Assembly (NCBI GenBank): GCA_030407085.1
Contig: CM059582.1
Coordinates: 133,117,501-133,181,500 of the forward strand
From: Trichopria drosophilae
Lineage: Eukaryota; Arthropoda; Insecta; Hymenoptera; Diapriidae
Reading direction: 5' to 3'
DNA length: 64,000 nt
A model generated the notes under the pieces. That model did not search any database and had not been told where the DNA came from. It was given only the letters and a program-made list of their open reading frames with translations. Both the position numbers and the translations under genes were made by a program. Of the stretch, positions 19,601 to 31,773 are shown piece after piece. The first letter of the stretch is position 1; every line of letters starts with the position of its first letter.

Positions 19601-22600
19601 TAAAAGTGAAATTTGGAGAAGACGCGTGGGTTAGAAAGAAATTATTTCTTTGCCCATCTCTGAAAAATAACCAATTTCGTTAAATTCAGAATTTAGAAGA
19701 CAAGTTCCAGAGAAATGTTTTAAAAAAGTTCCCTGAACGTTTTTGGAACGTTTCAATATTAGTCGCCTCTAAAAATATGCAAGTTCGTTAAAGTGAAATT
19801 TGCAGAAGACGAATGTTAGAAAAAAATTATCTTTTTATCCATCTCTGAAAGAAAATAAGTTCTTTCAAATAAAATTAGAGAAGACGAGGGGGTTAGAAAG
19901 AAATTATTTCTTTGCCCATCTCTGAAAAATAACCAATTTCGTTAAATTCAGAATTTAGAAGACAAGTTGCAGAGAAACGTTTTAAAAACGTTCCCTGAAC
20001 GTTTTTGGATCTTTTCAATATTATTTGCCACTAAAAATATCTAAGTTCGTAAAAGTGATATTTGGAGAAGACGAATGTTAGAAAAAAATTATCTTTTTAT
20101 CCATCTCTGAAAAAAAAAAAGTTCTTTTAAATAAAATTTAGAGAAGACGAGTGGGTTAGAAAGAAATTATTCTTTTCCCCTCTCTGAACAATAACCAAGT
20201 TCGTTAAATTCAGAATTTAGAAGACAAGTTCCAGAGAAACGTTTTAAAAAAGTTCCCTGAACGTTTTTGGAACGTTTCAATATTAGTCGCCTCTAAAAAT
20301 ACGCAAGTTCGTTAAAGTGAAATTTTGAGAAGACGAATGTTAGAAAAAAATTATCTTTTTATCCATCTCTGAAAAAAAGAAGTTCTTTCAAACAAAATTT
20401 AGAGAAGACGAGTGTGTTAGAAAGAAATTATTTCTTTGCCCATCTCTGAAAAAAAATAAGTTCTTTCAAATAAAATTTAGAGAAGACGAGTGAGTTAGAA
20501 GGAATTATTTTTTTTCCCATCTCTGAAAAATAACCAGGTTCGTTAAAGTCAGAATTTAGAAGACAAGTTCCAGAGAAAAGTTTTAATAACGTTTCCGGAA
20601 CGTTTTTGGAAAGTTTCAATAATATTCGCCTCTAAAAATATGCAAGTTCGTAAAAGTGATATTTGGAGAAGACGAATGTTAGAAAAAAATTATCTTTTCA
20701 TCCATCTCTGAAAAATAACCAATTTCATTAAATTCGGAATTTAGAAAACAAGTTCCAGAGAAACGTTTTAAAAAAGTTCCCTGAACGTTTTTGGAACGTT
20801 TGAATATTATTCGCCATTAAAAATATCTAAGTTCGTAAAAGTGAAATTTGGAGAAGACGAATGTTAGAAAAAAATTATCTTTTTATCCATTTCTGAAAAA
20901 AAATAAGTTGTTTCAAATAAAATTTAGAGAAGACGAGTGGGTTAGAAAGAAAATATTTCTTTGCCCATCTCTGAAAAATAACCAAGTTCCTTAAATTCAG
21001 AATTTAGAAGACAAGTTCCAGAGAAAAGTTTTAAAAACGTTTCCGGAACGTTTTTGGAACGTTTCAATATTAGTCGCCACTAAAAATACGCAAGTTCGGT
21101 AAAGTGAAATTTTGAGAAGACGAATGTTAGAAAAAAATTATCTTTTTATCCATCTCTGAAAAAAATAAGTTCTTTCAAATAAAATTTAGAGAAGACGAGT
21201 GGGTTAGAAAGAAATTATTTCTTTGCCCATCTCTGAAAAAAAAATAAGTTCTTTCAAATAAAATTTAGAGAAGACGAGTGGGTTAGAAAGAAATTATTCC
21301 TGTGCCCATCTCTGAACAATAACCAAGTTCGTTAAATTCAGAATTTAGAAGACAAGTTCCAGAGAAACGTTTTAAAAAAGTTCCCTGAACGTTTTTGGAA
21401 CGTTTCAATATTAGTCGCCTCTAAAAATACGCAAGTTCGTAAAAGTGATATTTGGAGAAGACGAATGTTAGAAAAAAATTATCTTTTTATTCATCTCTGA
21501 AAAAAAATAAGTTCTTTCAAATAAAATTTAGAGAAGACGAGTGGGTTAGAAAGGAATTATTTCTTTGCCCATCTCTGAAAAATAACCAATTTCGTTAAAT
21601 TCAGAATTTAGAAGACAAGTTCCAGAGAAACGTTTTAAAAAAGTTCCCTGAACGTTTTTGGAACGTTTCAATATTAGTCGCCACTAAAAATACGCAAGTT
21701 CGGTAAAGTGAAATTTTGAGAAGACGAATGTTAGAAAAAAATTATCTTTTTATCCATCTCTGAAAAAAATAAGTTCTTTCAAATAAAATTTAGAGAACAC
21801 GTGTGGGTTAGAAAGAAATTATTTCTTTGCCCATCTCTGAAAAATAACCAATTTCGTTAAATTCAGAATTTAGAAGACAAGTTTCATAGAAACGTTTTAA
21901 AAAGTTCCCTAAACGTTTTTGGAATGTTTCAATATTAGTCGCCTCTAAAAATATGCAAGTTCGTTAAAGTGAAATTTTGAGAAGACGCGTGGGTTAGAAA
22001 GAAATTATTTCTTTGCCCATCTCTGAAAAATAACCAATTTCGTTAAATTCAGAATTTAGAAGACAAGTTCCAGAGAAACGTTTTAAAAAAGTTCCCTGAA
22101 CGTTTTTGGAACGTTTCAATATTAGACGCCTGTAAAAATATGCAAGTTCGTAAAAGTGAAATTTGGAGAAGACGCGTGGGTTAGAAAGAAATTATTTCTT
22201 TGCCCATCTCTGAAAAATAACCAATTTCGTTAAATTCAGAATTTAGAAGACAAGTTCCAGAGAAACGTTTTAAAAAGTTCCCTGAACGTTTTTGGAACGT
22301 TTCAATATTAGTCGCCTCTAAAAATATGCAAGTTCGTAAAAGTGAAATTTGGAGAAGACGCGTTTGTGAGAAAGAAATTATTTCTTTGCCCATCTCTGAA
22401 AAATAACCAATTTCGTTAAATTCAGAATTTAGAAGACAAGTTTCATAGAAACGTTTTAAAAAGTTCCCTAAACGTTTTTGGAATGTTTCAATATTAGTCG
22501 CCTCTAAAAATATGCAAGTTCGTTAAAGTGAAATTTTGAGAAGACGCGTGGGTTAGAAAGAAATTATTTCTTTGCCCATCTCTGAAAAATAACCAATTTC

Positions 22601-24230
22601 GTTAAATTCAGAATTTAGAAGACAAGTTCCAGAGAAACGTTTTAAAAAAGTTCCCTGAACGTTTTTGGAACGTTTCAATATCAGTCGCCTATAAAAATAT
22701 GCAAGTTCGTTAAAGTGAAATTTGCGGAAGACGAATGTTAGAAAAAAATTATCTTTTTATCCATCTCTGAAAGAAAATAAATTCTTTCAAATAAAATTTA
22801 GAGAAGACGAGTGGGTTAGAAAGAAATTATTCTTTGCCCCTCTCTGAACAATAACCAAGTATGTTAAATTCAGAATTTAGAAGACAAGTTCCAGAGAAAC
22901 GTTTTAAAAAGTTCCCTGAACGTTTTTGGAACGTTTCAATATTAGTCGCCTCTAAAAATATGCAAGTTCGTAAAAGTGAAATTTGGAGAAGACGCGTGGG
23001 TTAGAAAGAAATTATTTCTTTGCCCATCTCTGAAAAATAACCAATTTCGTTAAATTCAGAATTTAGAAGACAAGTTCCAGAAAAACGTTTTAAAAAAGTT
23101 CCCTGAACGGTTTTGGAACGTTTCAATATTAGTCGCCTCTAAAAATATGCAAGTTCGTAAAAGTGAAATTTGGAGAAGACGCGTGGGTTAGAAAGAAATT
23201 ATTTCTTTGCCCATCTCTGAAAAATAACCAATTTCGTTAAATTCAGAATTTAGAAGACAAGTTCCAGAGAAACGTTTTAAAAAAGTTCCCTGAACGTTTT
23301 TGGAACGTTTCAATATTAGTCGCCACTAAAAATACGCAAGTTCGTTAAAGTGAAATTTTGAGAAGACGAATGTTAGAAAAAAATTATCTTTTTATCCATC
23401 TCTGAAAAAAATAAGTTCTTTCAAATAAAATTTAGAGAAGACGAGTGGGTTAGAAAGAAATTATTTCTTTGCCCATCTCTGAAAAAAAAATAAGTTCTTT
23501 CAAATAAAATTTAGAGAAGACGAGTGGGTTAGAAAGAAATTATTCCTGTGCCCATCTCTGAACAATAACCAAGTTCGTTAAATTCAGAATTTAGAAGACA
23601 AGTTCCAGAGAAACGTTTTAAAAAAGTTCCCTGAACGTTTTTGGAACGTTTCAATATTAGTCGCCTCTAAAAATACGCAAGTTCGTAAAAGTGATATTTG
23701 GAGAAGACGAATGTTAGAAAAAAATTATGTTTTTATCCATCTCTGAAAAAAAATAAGTTCTTTCAAATAAAATTTAGAGAAGACGAGTGGGTTAGAAAGG
23801 AATTATTTCTTTGCCCATCTCTGAACAATAACCAAGTTCGTTAAATTCAGAATTTAGAAGACAAGTTCCAGAAAAACGTTTTAAAAAAGTTCCCTGAACG
23901 GTTTTGGAACGTTTCAATATTAGTCGCCTCTAAAAATATGCAAGTTCGTAAAAGTGAAATTTGGAGAAGACGCGTGGGTTAGAAAGAAATTATTTCTTTG
24001 CCCATCTCTGAAAAATAACCAATTTCGTTAAATTCAGAATTTAGAAGACAAGTTCCAGAGAAACGTTTTAAAAAAGTTCCCTGAACGTTTTTGGAACGTT
24101 TCAATATTAGTCGCCACTAAAAATACGCAAGTTCGGTAAAGTGAAATTTTGAGAAGACGAATGTTAGAAAAAAATTATCTTTTTATCCATCTCTGAAAAA
24201 AATAAGTTCTTTCAAATAAAATTTAGAGAA

Positions 24231-27200
24231 CACGTGTGGGTTAGAAAGAAATTATTTCTTTGCCCATCTCTGAAAAATAACCAATTTCGTTAAATTCAGA
24301 ATTTAGAAGACAAGTTTCATAGAAACGTTTTAAAAAGTTCCCTAAACGTTTTTGGAATGTTTCAATATTAGTCGCCTCTAAAAATATGCAAGTTCGTTAA
24401 AGTGAAATTTTGAGAAGACGCGTGGGTTAGAAAGAAATTATTTCTTTGCCCATCTCTGAAAAATAACCAATTTCGTTAAATTCAGAATTTAGAAGACAAG
24501 TTCCAGAGAAACGTTTTAAAAAAGTTCCCTGAACGTTTTTGGAACGTTTCAATATCAGTCGCCTATAAAAATATGCAAGTTCGTTAAAGTGAAATTTGCG
24601 GAAGACGAATGTTAGAAAAAAATTATCTTTTTATCCATCTCTGAAAGAAAATAAATTCTTTCAAATAAAATTTAGAGAAGACGAGTGGGTTAGAAAGAAA
24701 ATATTTCTATGCCCATCTCTGAACAATAACCAAGTTCGTTAAATTCAGAATTTAGAAGACAAGTTGCAGAGAAACGTTTTAAAAACGTTCCCTGAACGTT
24801 TTTGGATCTTTTCAATATTATTTGCCACTAAAAATATCTAAGTTCGTAAAAGTGATATTTGGAGAAGACGAATGTTAGAAAAAAATTATCTTTTTATCTA
24901 TCTCTGAAAAAAAAAAAGTTCTTTTAAATAAAATTTAGAGAAGACGAGTGGGTTAGAAAGAAATTATTCTTTGCCCCTCTCTGAACAATAACCAAGTATG
25001 TTAAATTCAGAATTTAGAAGACAAGTTCCAGAGAAACGTTTTAAAAAGTTCCCTGAACGTTTTTGGAACGTTTCAATATTAGTCGCCTCTAAAAATATGC
25101 AAGTTCGTAAAAGTGAAATTTGGAGAAGACGCGTGGGTTAGAAAGAAATTATTTCTTTGCCCATCTCTGAAAAATAACCAATTTCGTTAAATTCAGAATT
25201 TAGAAGACAAGTTCCAGAAAAACGTTTTAAAAAAGTTCCCTGAACGGTTTTGGAACGTTTCAATATTAGTCGCCTCTAAAAATATGCAAGTTCGTAAAAG
25301 TGAAATTTGGAGAAGACGCGTGGGTTAGAAAGAAATTATTTCTTTGCCCATCTCTGAAAAATAACCAATTTCGTTAAATTCAGAATTTAGAAGACAAGTT
25401 CCAGAGAAACGTTTTAAAAAAGTTCCCTGAACGTTTTTGGAACGTTTCAATATTAGTCGCCACTAAAAATACGCAAGTTCGGTAAAGTGAAATTTTGAGA
25501 TGACGAATGTTAGAAAAAAATTATCTTTTTATCCATCTCTGAAAAAAATAAGTTCTTTCAAATAAAATTTAGAGAAGACGAGTGGGTTCGAAAGAAATTA
25601 TTTCTTTGCCCATCTCTGAAAAAAAAATAAGTTCTTTCAAATAAAATTTAGAGAAGACGAGTGGGTTAGAAAGAAATTATTCCTGTGCCCCTCTCTGAAC
25701 AATAACCAAGTTCGTTAAATTCAGAATTTAGAAGACAAGTTCCAGAGAAACGTTTTAAAAAAGTTCCCTGAACGTTTTTGGAACGTTTCAATATTAGTCG
25801 CCTCTAAAAATACGCAAGTTCGTTAAAGTGAAATTTTGAGAAGACGAATGTTAGAAAAAAATTATCTTTTTATCCATCTCTGAAAAAAAGAAGTTCTTTC
25901 AAACAAAATTTAGAGAAGACGAGTGTGTTAGAAAGAAATTATTTCTTTGCCCATCTCTGAAAAAAAATAAGTTCTTTGAAATAAAATTTAGAGAAGACGA
26001 GTGAGTTAGAAGGAATTATTTTTTTTCCCATCTCTGAAAAATAACCAGGTTCGTTAAAGTCAGAATTTAGAAGACAAGTTCCAGAGAAAAGTTTTAATAA
26101 CGTTTCCGGAACGTTTTTGGAAAGTTTCAATAATATTCGCCTCTAAAAATATGCAAGTTCGTAAAAGTGATATTTGGAGAAGACGAATGTTAGAAAAAAA
26201 TTATCTTTTTATCCATTTCTGAAAAAAAATAAGTTGTTTCAAATAAAATTTAGAGAAGACGAGTGGGTTAGAAAGAAAATATTTCTTTGCCCATCTCTGA
26301 AAAATAACCAAGTTCCTTAAATTCAGAATTTAGAAGACAAGTTCCAGAGAAAAGTTTTAAAAACGTTTCCGGAACGTTTTTGGAACGTTTCTATATTATT
26401 CGCCTCTGAAAATATTTAAGTTCGTTAAAGTGAATTTTGGAGAAGGCGAGTGTTAGAAAAAAATTATCTTTTTATCCATCTGTGAAAAAAAATAAGTTCT
26501 TTCAAATAAAATTTAGAGAACACGTGTGGGTTAGAAAGAAATTATTTCTTTGCCCATCTCTGAAAAAAAAAAATAAGTTCTTTCAAATAAAATTTAGAGA
26601 AGACGAGTGGGTTAGAAAGAAATTATTTCTTTGCCCATCTCTGAACAATAACCAAGTTCGTTAAATTCAGAATTTAGAAGACAAGTTCCAGAGAAACGTT
26701 TTAAAAAAGTTCCCTGAACGTTTTTGGAACGTTTCAATATTAGTCGCCTCTAAAAATACGCAAGTTCGTAAAAGTGATATTTGGAGAAGACGAATGTTAG
26801 AAAAAAATTATGTTTTTATCCATCTCTGAAAAAAAATAAGTTCTTTCAAATAAAATTTAGAGAAGACGAGTGGGTTAGAAAGGAATTATTTCTTTGCCCA
26901 TCTCTGAACAATAACCAAGTTCGTTAAATTCAGAATTTAGAAGACAAGTTCCAGAAAAACGTTTTAAAAAAGTTCCCTGAACGGTTTTGGAACGTTTCAA
27001 TATTAGTCGCCTCTAAAAATATGCAAGTTCGTAAAAGTGAAATTTGGAGAAGACGCGTGGGTTAGAAAGAAATTATTTCTTTGCCCATCTCTGAAAAATA
27101 ACCAATTTCGTTAAATTCAGAATTTAGAAGACAAGTTCCAGAGAAACGTTTTAAAAAAGTTCCCTGAACGTTTTTGGAACGTTTCAATATTAGTCGCCAC

Positions 27201-27313
27201 TAAAAATACGCAAGTTCGGTAAAGTGAAATTTTGAGAAGACGAATGTTAGAAAAAAATTATCTTTTTATCCATCTCTGAAAAAAATAAGTTCTTTCAAAT
27301 AAAATTTAGAGAA
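24231..27313. repeat. Satellite higher-order repeat block of 3083 bp (12 monomers)
   Basis: Rare variants recur at exactly 3083 bp. The CACGTGTGGG variant occurs at 24231 and 27314. The TATGTTTTTATCC variant occurs at about 23729 and 26812. The GTGAGTTAGAAGG region recurs at an interval of 3083 (reading frames at 25939 and 29022). I count twelve core motifs between 24231 and 27314. Confidence 0.85.
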
Positions 27314-30300
27314 CACGTGTGGGTTAGAAAGAAATTATTTCTTTGCCCATCTCTGAAAAATAACCAATTTCGTTAAATTCAGAATTTAGAAGACAAGTTT
27401 CATAGAAACGTTTTAAAAAGTTCCCTAAACGTTTTTGGAATGTTTCAATATTAGTCGCCTCTAAAAATATGCAAGTTCGTTAAAGTGAAATTTTGAGAAG
27501 ACGCGTGGGTTAGAAAGAAATTATTTCTTTGCCCATCTCTGAAAAATAACCAATTTCGTTAAATTCAGAATTTAGAAGACAAGTTCCAGAGAAACGTTTT
27601 AAAAAAGTTCCCTGAACGTTTTTGGAACGTTTCAATATCAGTCGCCTATAAAAATATGCAAGTTCGTTAAAGTGAAATTTGCGGAAGACGAATGTTAGAA
27701 AAAAATTATCTTTTTATCCATCTCTGAAAGAAAATAAATTCTTTCAAATAAAATTTAGAGAAGACGAGTGGGTTAGAAAGAAAATATTTCTATGCCCATC
27801 TCTGAACAATAACCAAGTTCGTTAAATTCAGAATTTAGAAGACAAGTTGCAGAGAAACGTTTTAAAAACGTTCCCTGAACGTTTTTGGATCTTTTCAATA
27901 TTATTTGCCACTAAAAATATCTAAGTTCGTAAAAGTGATATTTGGAGAAGACGAATGTTAGAAAAAAATTATCTTTTTATCTATCTCTGAAAAAAAAAAA
28001 GTTCTTTTAAATAAAATTTAGAGAAGACGAGTGGGTTAGAAAGAAATTATTCTTTGCCCCTCTCTGAACAATAACCAAGTATGTTAAATTCAGAATTTAG
28101 AAGACAAGTTCCAGAGAAACGTTTTAAAAAGTTCCCTGAACGTTTTTGGAACGTTTCAATATTAGTCGCCTCTAAAAATATGCAAGTTCGTAAAAGTGAA
28201 ATTTGGAGAAGACGCGTGGGTTAGAAAGAAATTATTTCTTTGCCCATCTCTGAAAAATAACCAATTTCGTTAAATTCAGAATTTAGAAGACAAGTTCCAG
28301 AAAAACGTTTTAAAAAAGTTCCCTGAACGGTTTTGGAACGTTTCAATATTAGTCGCCTCTAAAAATATGCAAGTTCGTAAAAGTGAAATTTGGAGAAGAC
28401 GCGTGGGTTAGAAAGAAATTATTTCTTTGCCCATCTCTGAAAAATAACCAATTTCGTTAAATTCAGAATTTAGAAGACAAGTTCCAGAGAAACGTTTTAA
28501 AAAAGTTCCCTGAACGTTTTTGGAACGTTTCAATATTAGTCGCCACTAAAAATACGCAAGTTCGGTAAAGTGAAATTTTGAGATGACGAATGTTAGAAAA
28601 AAATTATCTTTTTATCCATCTCTGAAAAAAATAAGTTCTTTCAAATAAAATTTAGAGAAGACGAGTGGGTTCGAAAGAAATTATTTCTTTGCCCATCTCT
28701 GAAAAAAAAATAAGTTCTTTCAAATAAAATTTAGAGAAGACGAGTGGGTTAGAAAGAAATTATTCCTGTGCCCCTCTCTGAACAATAACCAAGTTCGTTA
28801 AATTCAGAATTTAGAAGACAAGTTCCAGAGAAACGTTTTAAAAAAGTTCCCTGAACGTTTTTGGAACGTTTCAATATTAGTCGCCTCTAAAAATACGCAA
28901 GTTCGTTAAAGTGAAATTTTGAGAAGACGAATGTTAGAAAAAAATTATCTTTTTATCCATCTCTGAAAAAAAGAAGTTCTTTCAAACAAAATTTAGAGAA
29001 GACGAGTGTGTTAGAAAGAAATTATTTCTTTGCCCATCTCTGAAAAAAAATAAGTTCTTTGAAATAAAATTTAGAGAAGACGAGTGAGTTAGAAGGAATT
29101 ATTTTTTTTCCCATCTCTGAAAAATAACCAGGTTCGTTAAAGTCAGAATTTAGAAGACAAGTTCCAGAGAAAAGTTTTAATAACGTTTCCGGAACGTTTT
29201 TGGAAAGTTTCAATAATATTCGCCTCTAAAAATATGCAAGTTCGTAAAAGTGATATTTGGAGAAGACGAATGTTAGAAAAAAATTATCTTTTTATCCATC
29301 TCTGAAAAAAAAATAAGTTCTTTCAAATAAAGTTTGGAGAAGACGCGTGGGTTAGAAAGAAATTATTTCTTTGCCCATCTCTGAAAAATAACCAATTTCA
29401 TTAAATTCGGAATTTAGAAAACAAGTTCCAGAGAAACGTTTTAAAAAAGTTCCCTGAACGTTTTTGGAACGTTTCAATATTAGTCGCCTCTAAAAATATG
29501 CAAGTTCGTAAAAGTGAAATTTGGAGAAGACGCGTTTGTGAGAAAGAAATTATTTCTTTGCCCATCTCTGAAAAATAACCAATTTCGTTAAATTCAGAAT
29601 TTAGAAGACAAGTTCCAGAGAAACGTTTTAAAAAAGTTCCCTGAACGTTTTTGGAACGTTTCAATATTAGACGCCTGTAAAAATATGCAAGTTCGTAAAA
29701 GTGAAATTTGGAGAAGACGCGTGGGTTAGAAAGAAATTATTTCTTTGCCCATCTCTGAAAAATAACCAATTTCGTTAAATTCAGAATTTAGAAGACAAGT
29801 TCCAGAGAAACGTTTTAAAAAGTTCCCTGAACGTTTTTGGAACGTTTCAATATTAGTCGCCTCTAAAAATATGCAAGTTCGTAAAAGTGAAATTTGGAGA
29901 AGACGCGTTTGTGAGAAAGAAATTATTTCTTTGCCCATCTCTGAAAAATAACCAATTTCGTTAAATTCAGAATTTAGAAGACAAGTTTCATAGAAACGTT
30001 TTAAAAAGTTCCCTAAACGTTTTTGGAATGTTTCAATATTAGTCGCCTCTAAAAATATGCAAGTTCGTTAAAGTGAAATTTTGAGAAGACGCGTGGGTTA
30101 GAAAGAAATTATTTCTTTGCCCATCTCTGAAAAATAACCAATTTCGTTAAATTCAGAATTTAGAAGACAAGTTCCAGAGAAACGTTTTAAAAAAGTTCCC
30201 TGAACGTTTTTGGAACGTTTCAATATCAGTCGCCTAAAAATATGCAAGTTCGTTAAAGTGAAATTTGCGGAAGACGAATGTTAGAAAAAAATTATCTTTT

Positions 30301-31773
30301 TATCCATCTCTGAAAGAAAATAAATTCTTTCAAATAAAATTTAGAGAAGACGAGTGGGTTAGAAAGAAATTATTCTTTGCCCCTCTCTGAACAATAACCA
30401 AGTATGTTAAATTCAGAATTTAGAAGACAAGTTCCAGAGAAACGTTTTAAAAAGTTCCCTGAACGTTTTTGGAACGTTTCAATATTAGTCGCCTCTAAAA
30501 ATATGCAAGTTCGTAAAAGTGAAATTTGGAGAAGACGCGTGGGTTAGAAAGAAATTATTTCTTTGCCCATCTCTGAAAAATAACCAATTTCGTTAAATTC
30601 AGAATTTAGAAGACAAGTTCCAGAAAAACGTTTTAAAAAAGTTCCCTGAACGGTTTTGGAACGTTTCAATATTAGTCGCCTCTAAAAATATGCAAGTTCG
30701 TAAAAGTGAAATTTGGAGAAGACGCGTGGGTTAGAAAGAAATTATTTCTTTGCCCATCTCTGAAAAATAACCAATTTCGTTAAATTCAGAATTTAGAAGA
30801 CAAGTTCCAGAGAAACGTTTTAAAAAAGTTCCCTGAACGTTTTTGGAACGTTTCAATATTAGTCGCCACTAAAAATACGCAAGTTCGGTAAAGTGAAATT
30901 TTGAGAAGACGAATGTTAGAAAAAAATTATCTTTTTATCCATCTCTGAAAAAAATAAGTTCTTTCAAATAAAATTTAGAGAAGACGAGTGGGTTAGAAAG
31001 AAATTATTTCTTTGCCCATCTCTGAAAAAAAAATAAGTTCTTTCAAATAAAATTTAGAGAAGACGAGTGGGTTAGAAAGAAATTATTCCTGTGCCCATCT
31101 CTGAACAATAACCAAGTTCGTTAAATTCAGAATTTAGAAGACAAGTTCCAGAGAAACGTTTTAAAAAAGTTCCCTGAACGTTTTTGGAACGTTTCAATAT
31201 TAGTCGCCTCTAAAAATACGCAAGTTCGTAAAAGTGATATTTGGAGAAGACGAATGTTAGAAAAAAATTATGTTTTTATCCATCTCTGAAAAAAAATAAG
31301 TTCTTTCAAATAAAATTTAGAGAAGACGAGTGGGTTAGAAAGGAATTATTTCTTTGCCCATCTCTGAACAATAACCAAGTTCGTTAAATTCAGAATTTAG
31401 AAGACAAGTTCCAGAAAAACGTTTTAAAAAAGTTCCCTGAACGGTTTTGGAACGTTTCAATATTAGTCGCCTCTAAAAATATGCAAGTTCGTAAAAGTGA
31501 AATTTGGAGAAGACGCGTGGGTTAGAAAGAAATTATTTCTTTGCCCATCTCTGAAAAATAACCAATTTCGTTAAATTCAGAATTTAGAAGACAAGTTCCA
31601 GAGAAACGTTTTAAAAAAGTTCCCTGAACGTTTTTGGAACGTTTCAATATTAGTCGCCACTAAAAATACGCAAGTTCGGTAAAGTGAAATTTTGAGAAGA
31701 CGAATGTTAGAAAAAAATTATCTTTTTATCCATCTCTGAAAAAAATAAGTTCTTTCAAATAAAATTTAGAGAA
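27314..31773. repeat. Satellite higher-order repeat block of 4460 bp (19 monomers)
   Basis: The same markers recur 4460 bp further on: CACGTGTGGG at 27314 and 31774, TATGTTTTTATCC at about 26812 and 31272, and the GTGAGTTAGAAGG region (frames at 29022 and 33482). This block equals the 3083-bp block plus about 1377 bp, that is seven extra monomers located around 29.3-30.7 kb. Together the two blocks make a 7543-bp super-repeat, the exact distance between equivalent points 24231 and 31774, 25939 and 33482, and 29022 and 36565. Confidence 0.85.
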
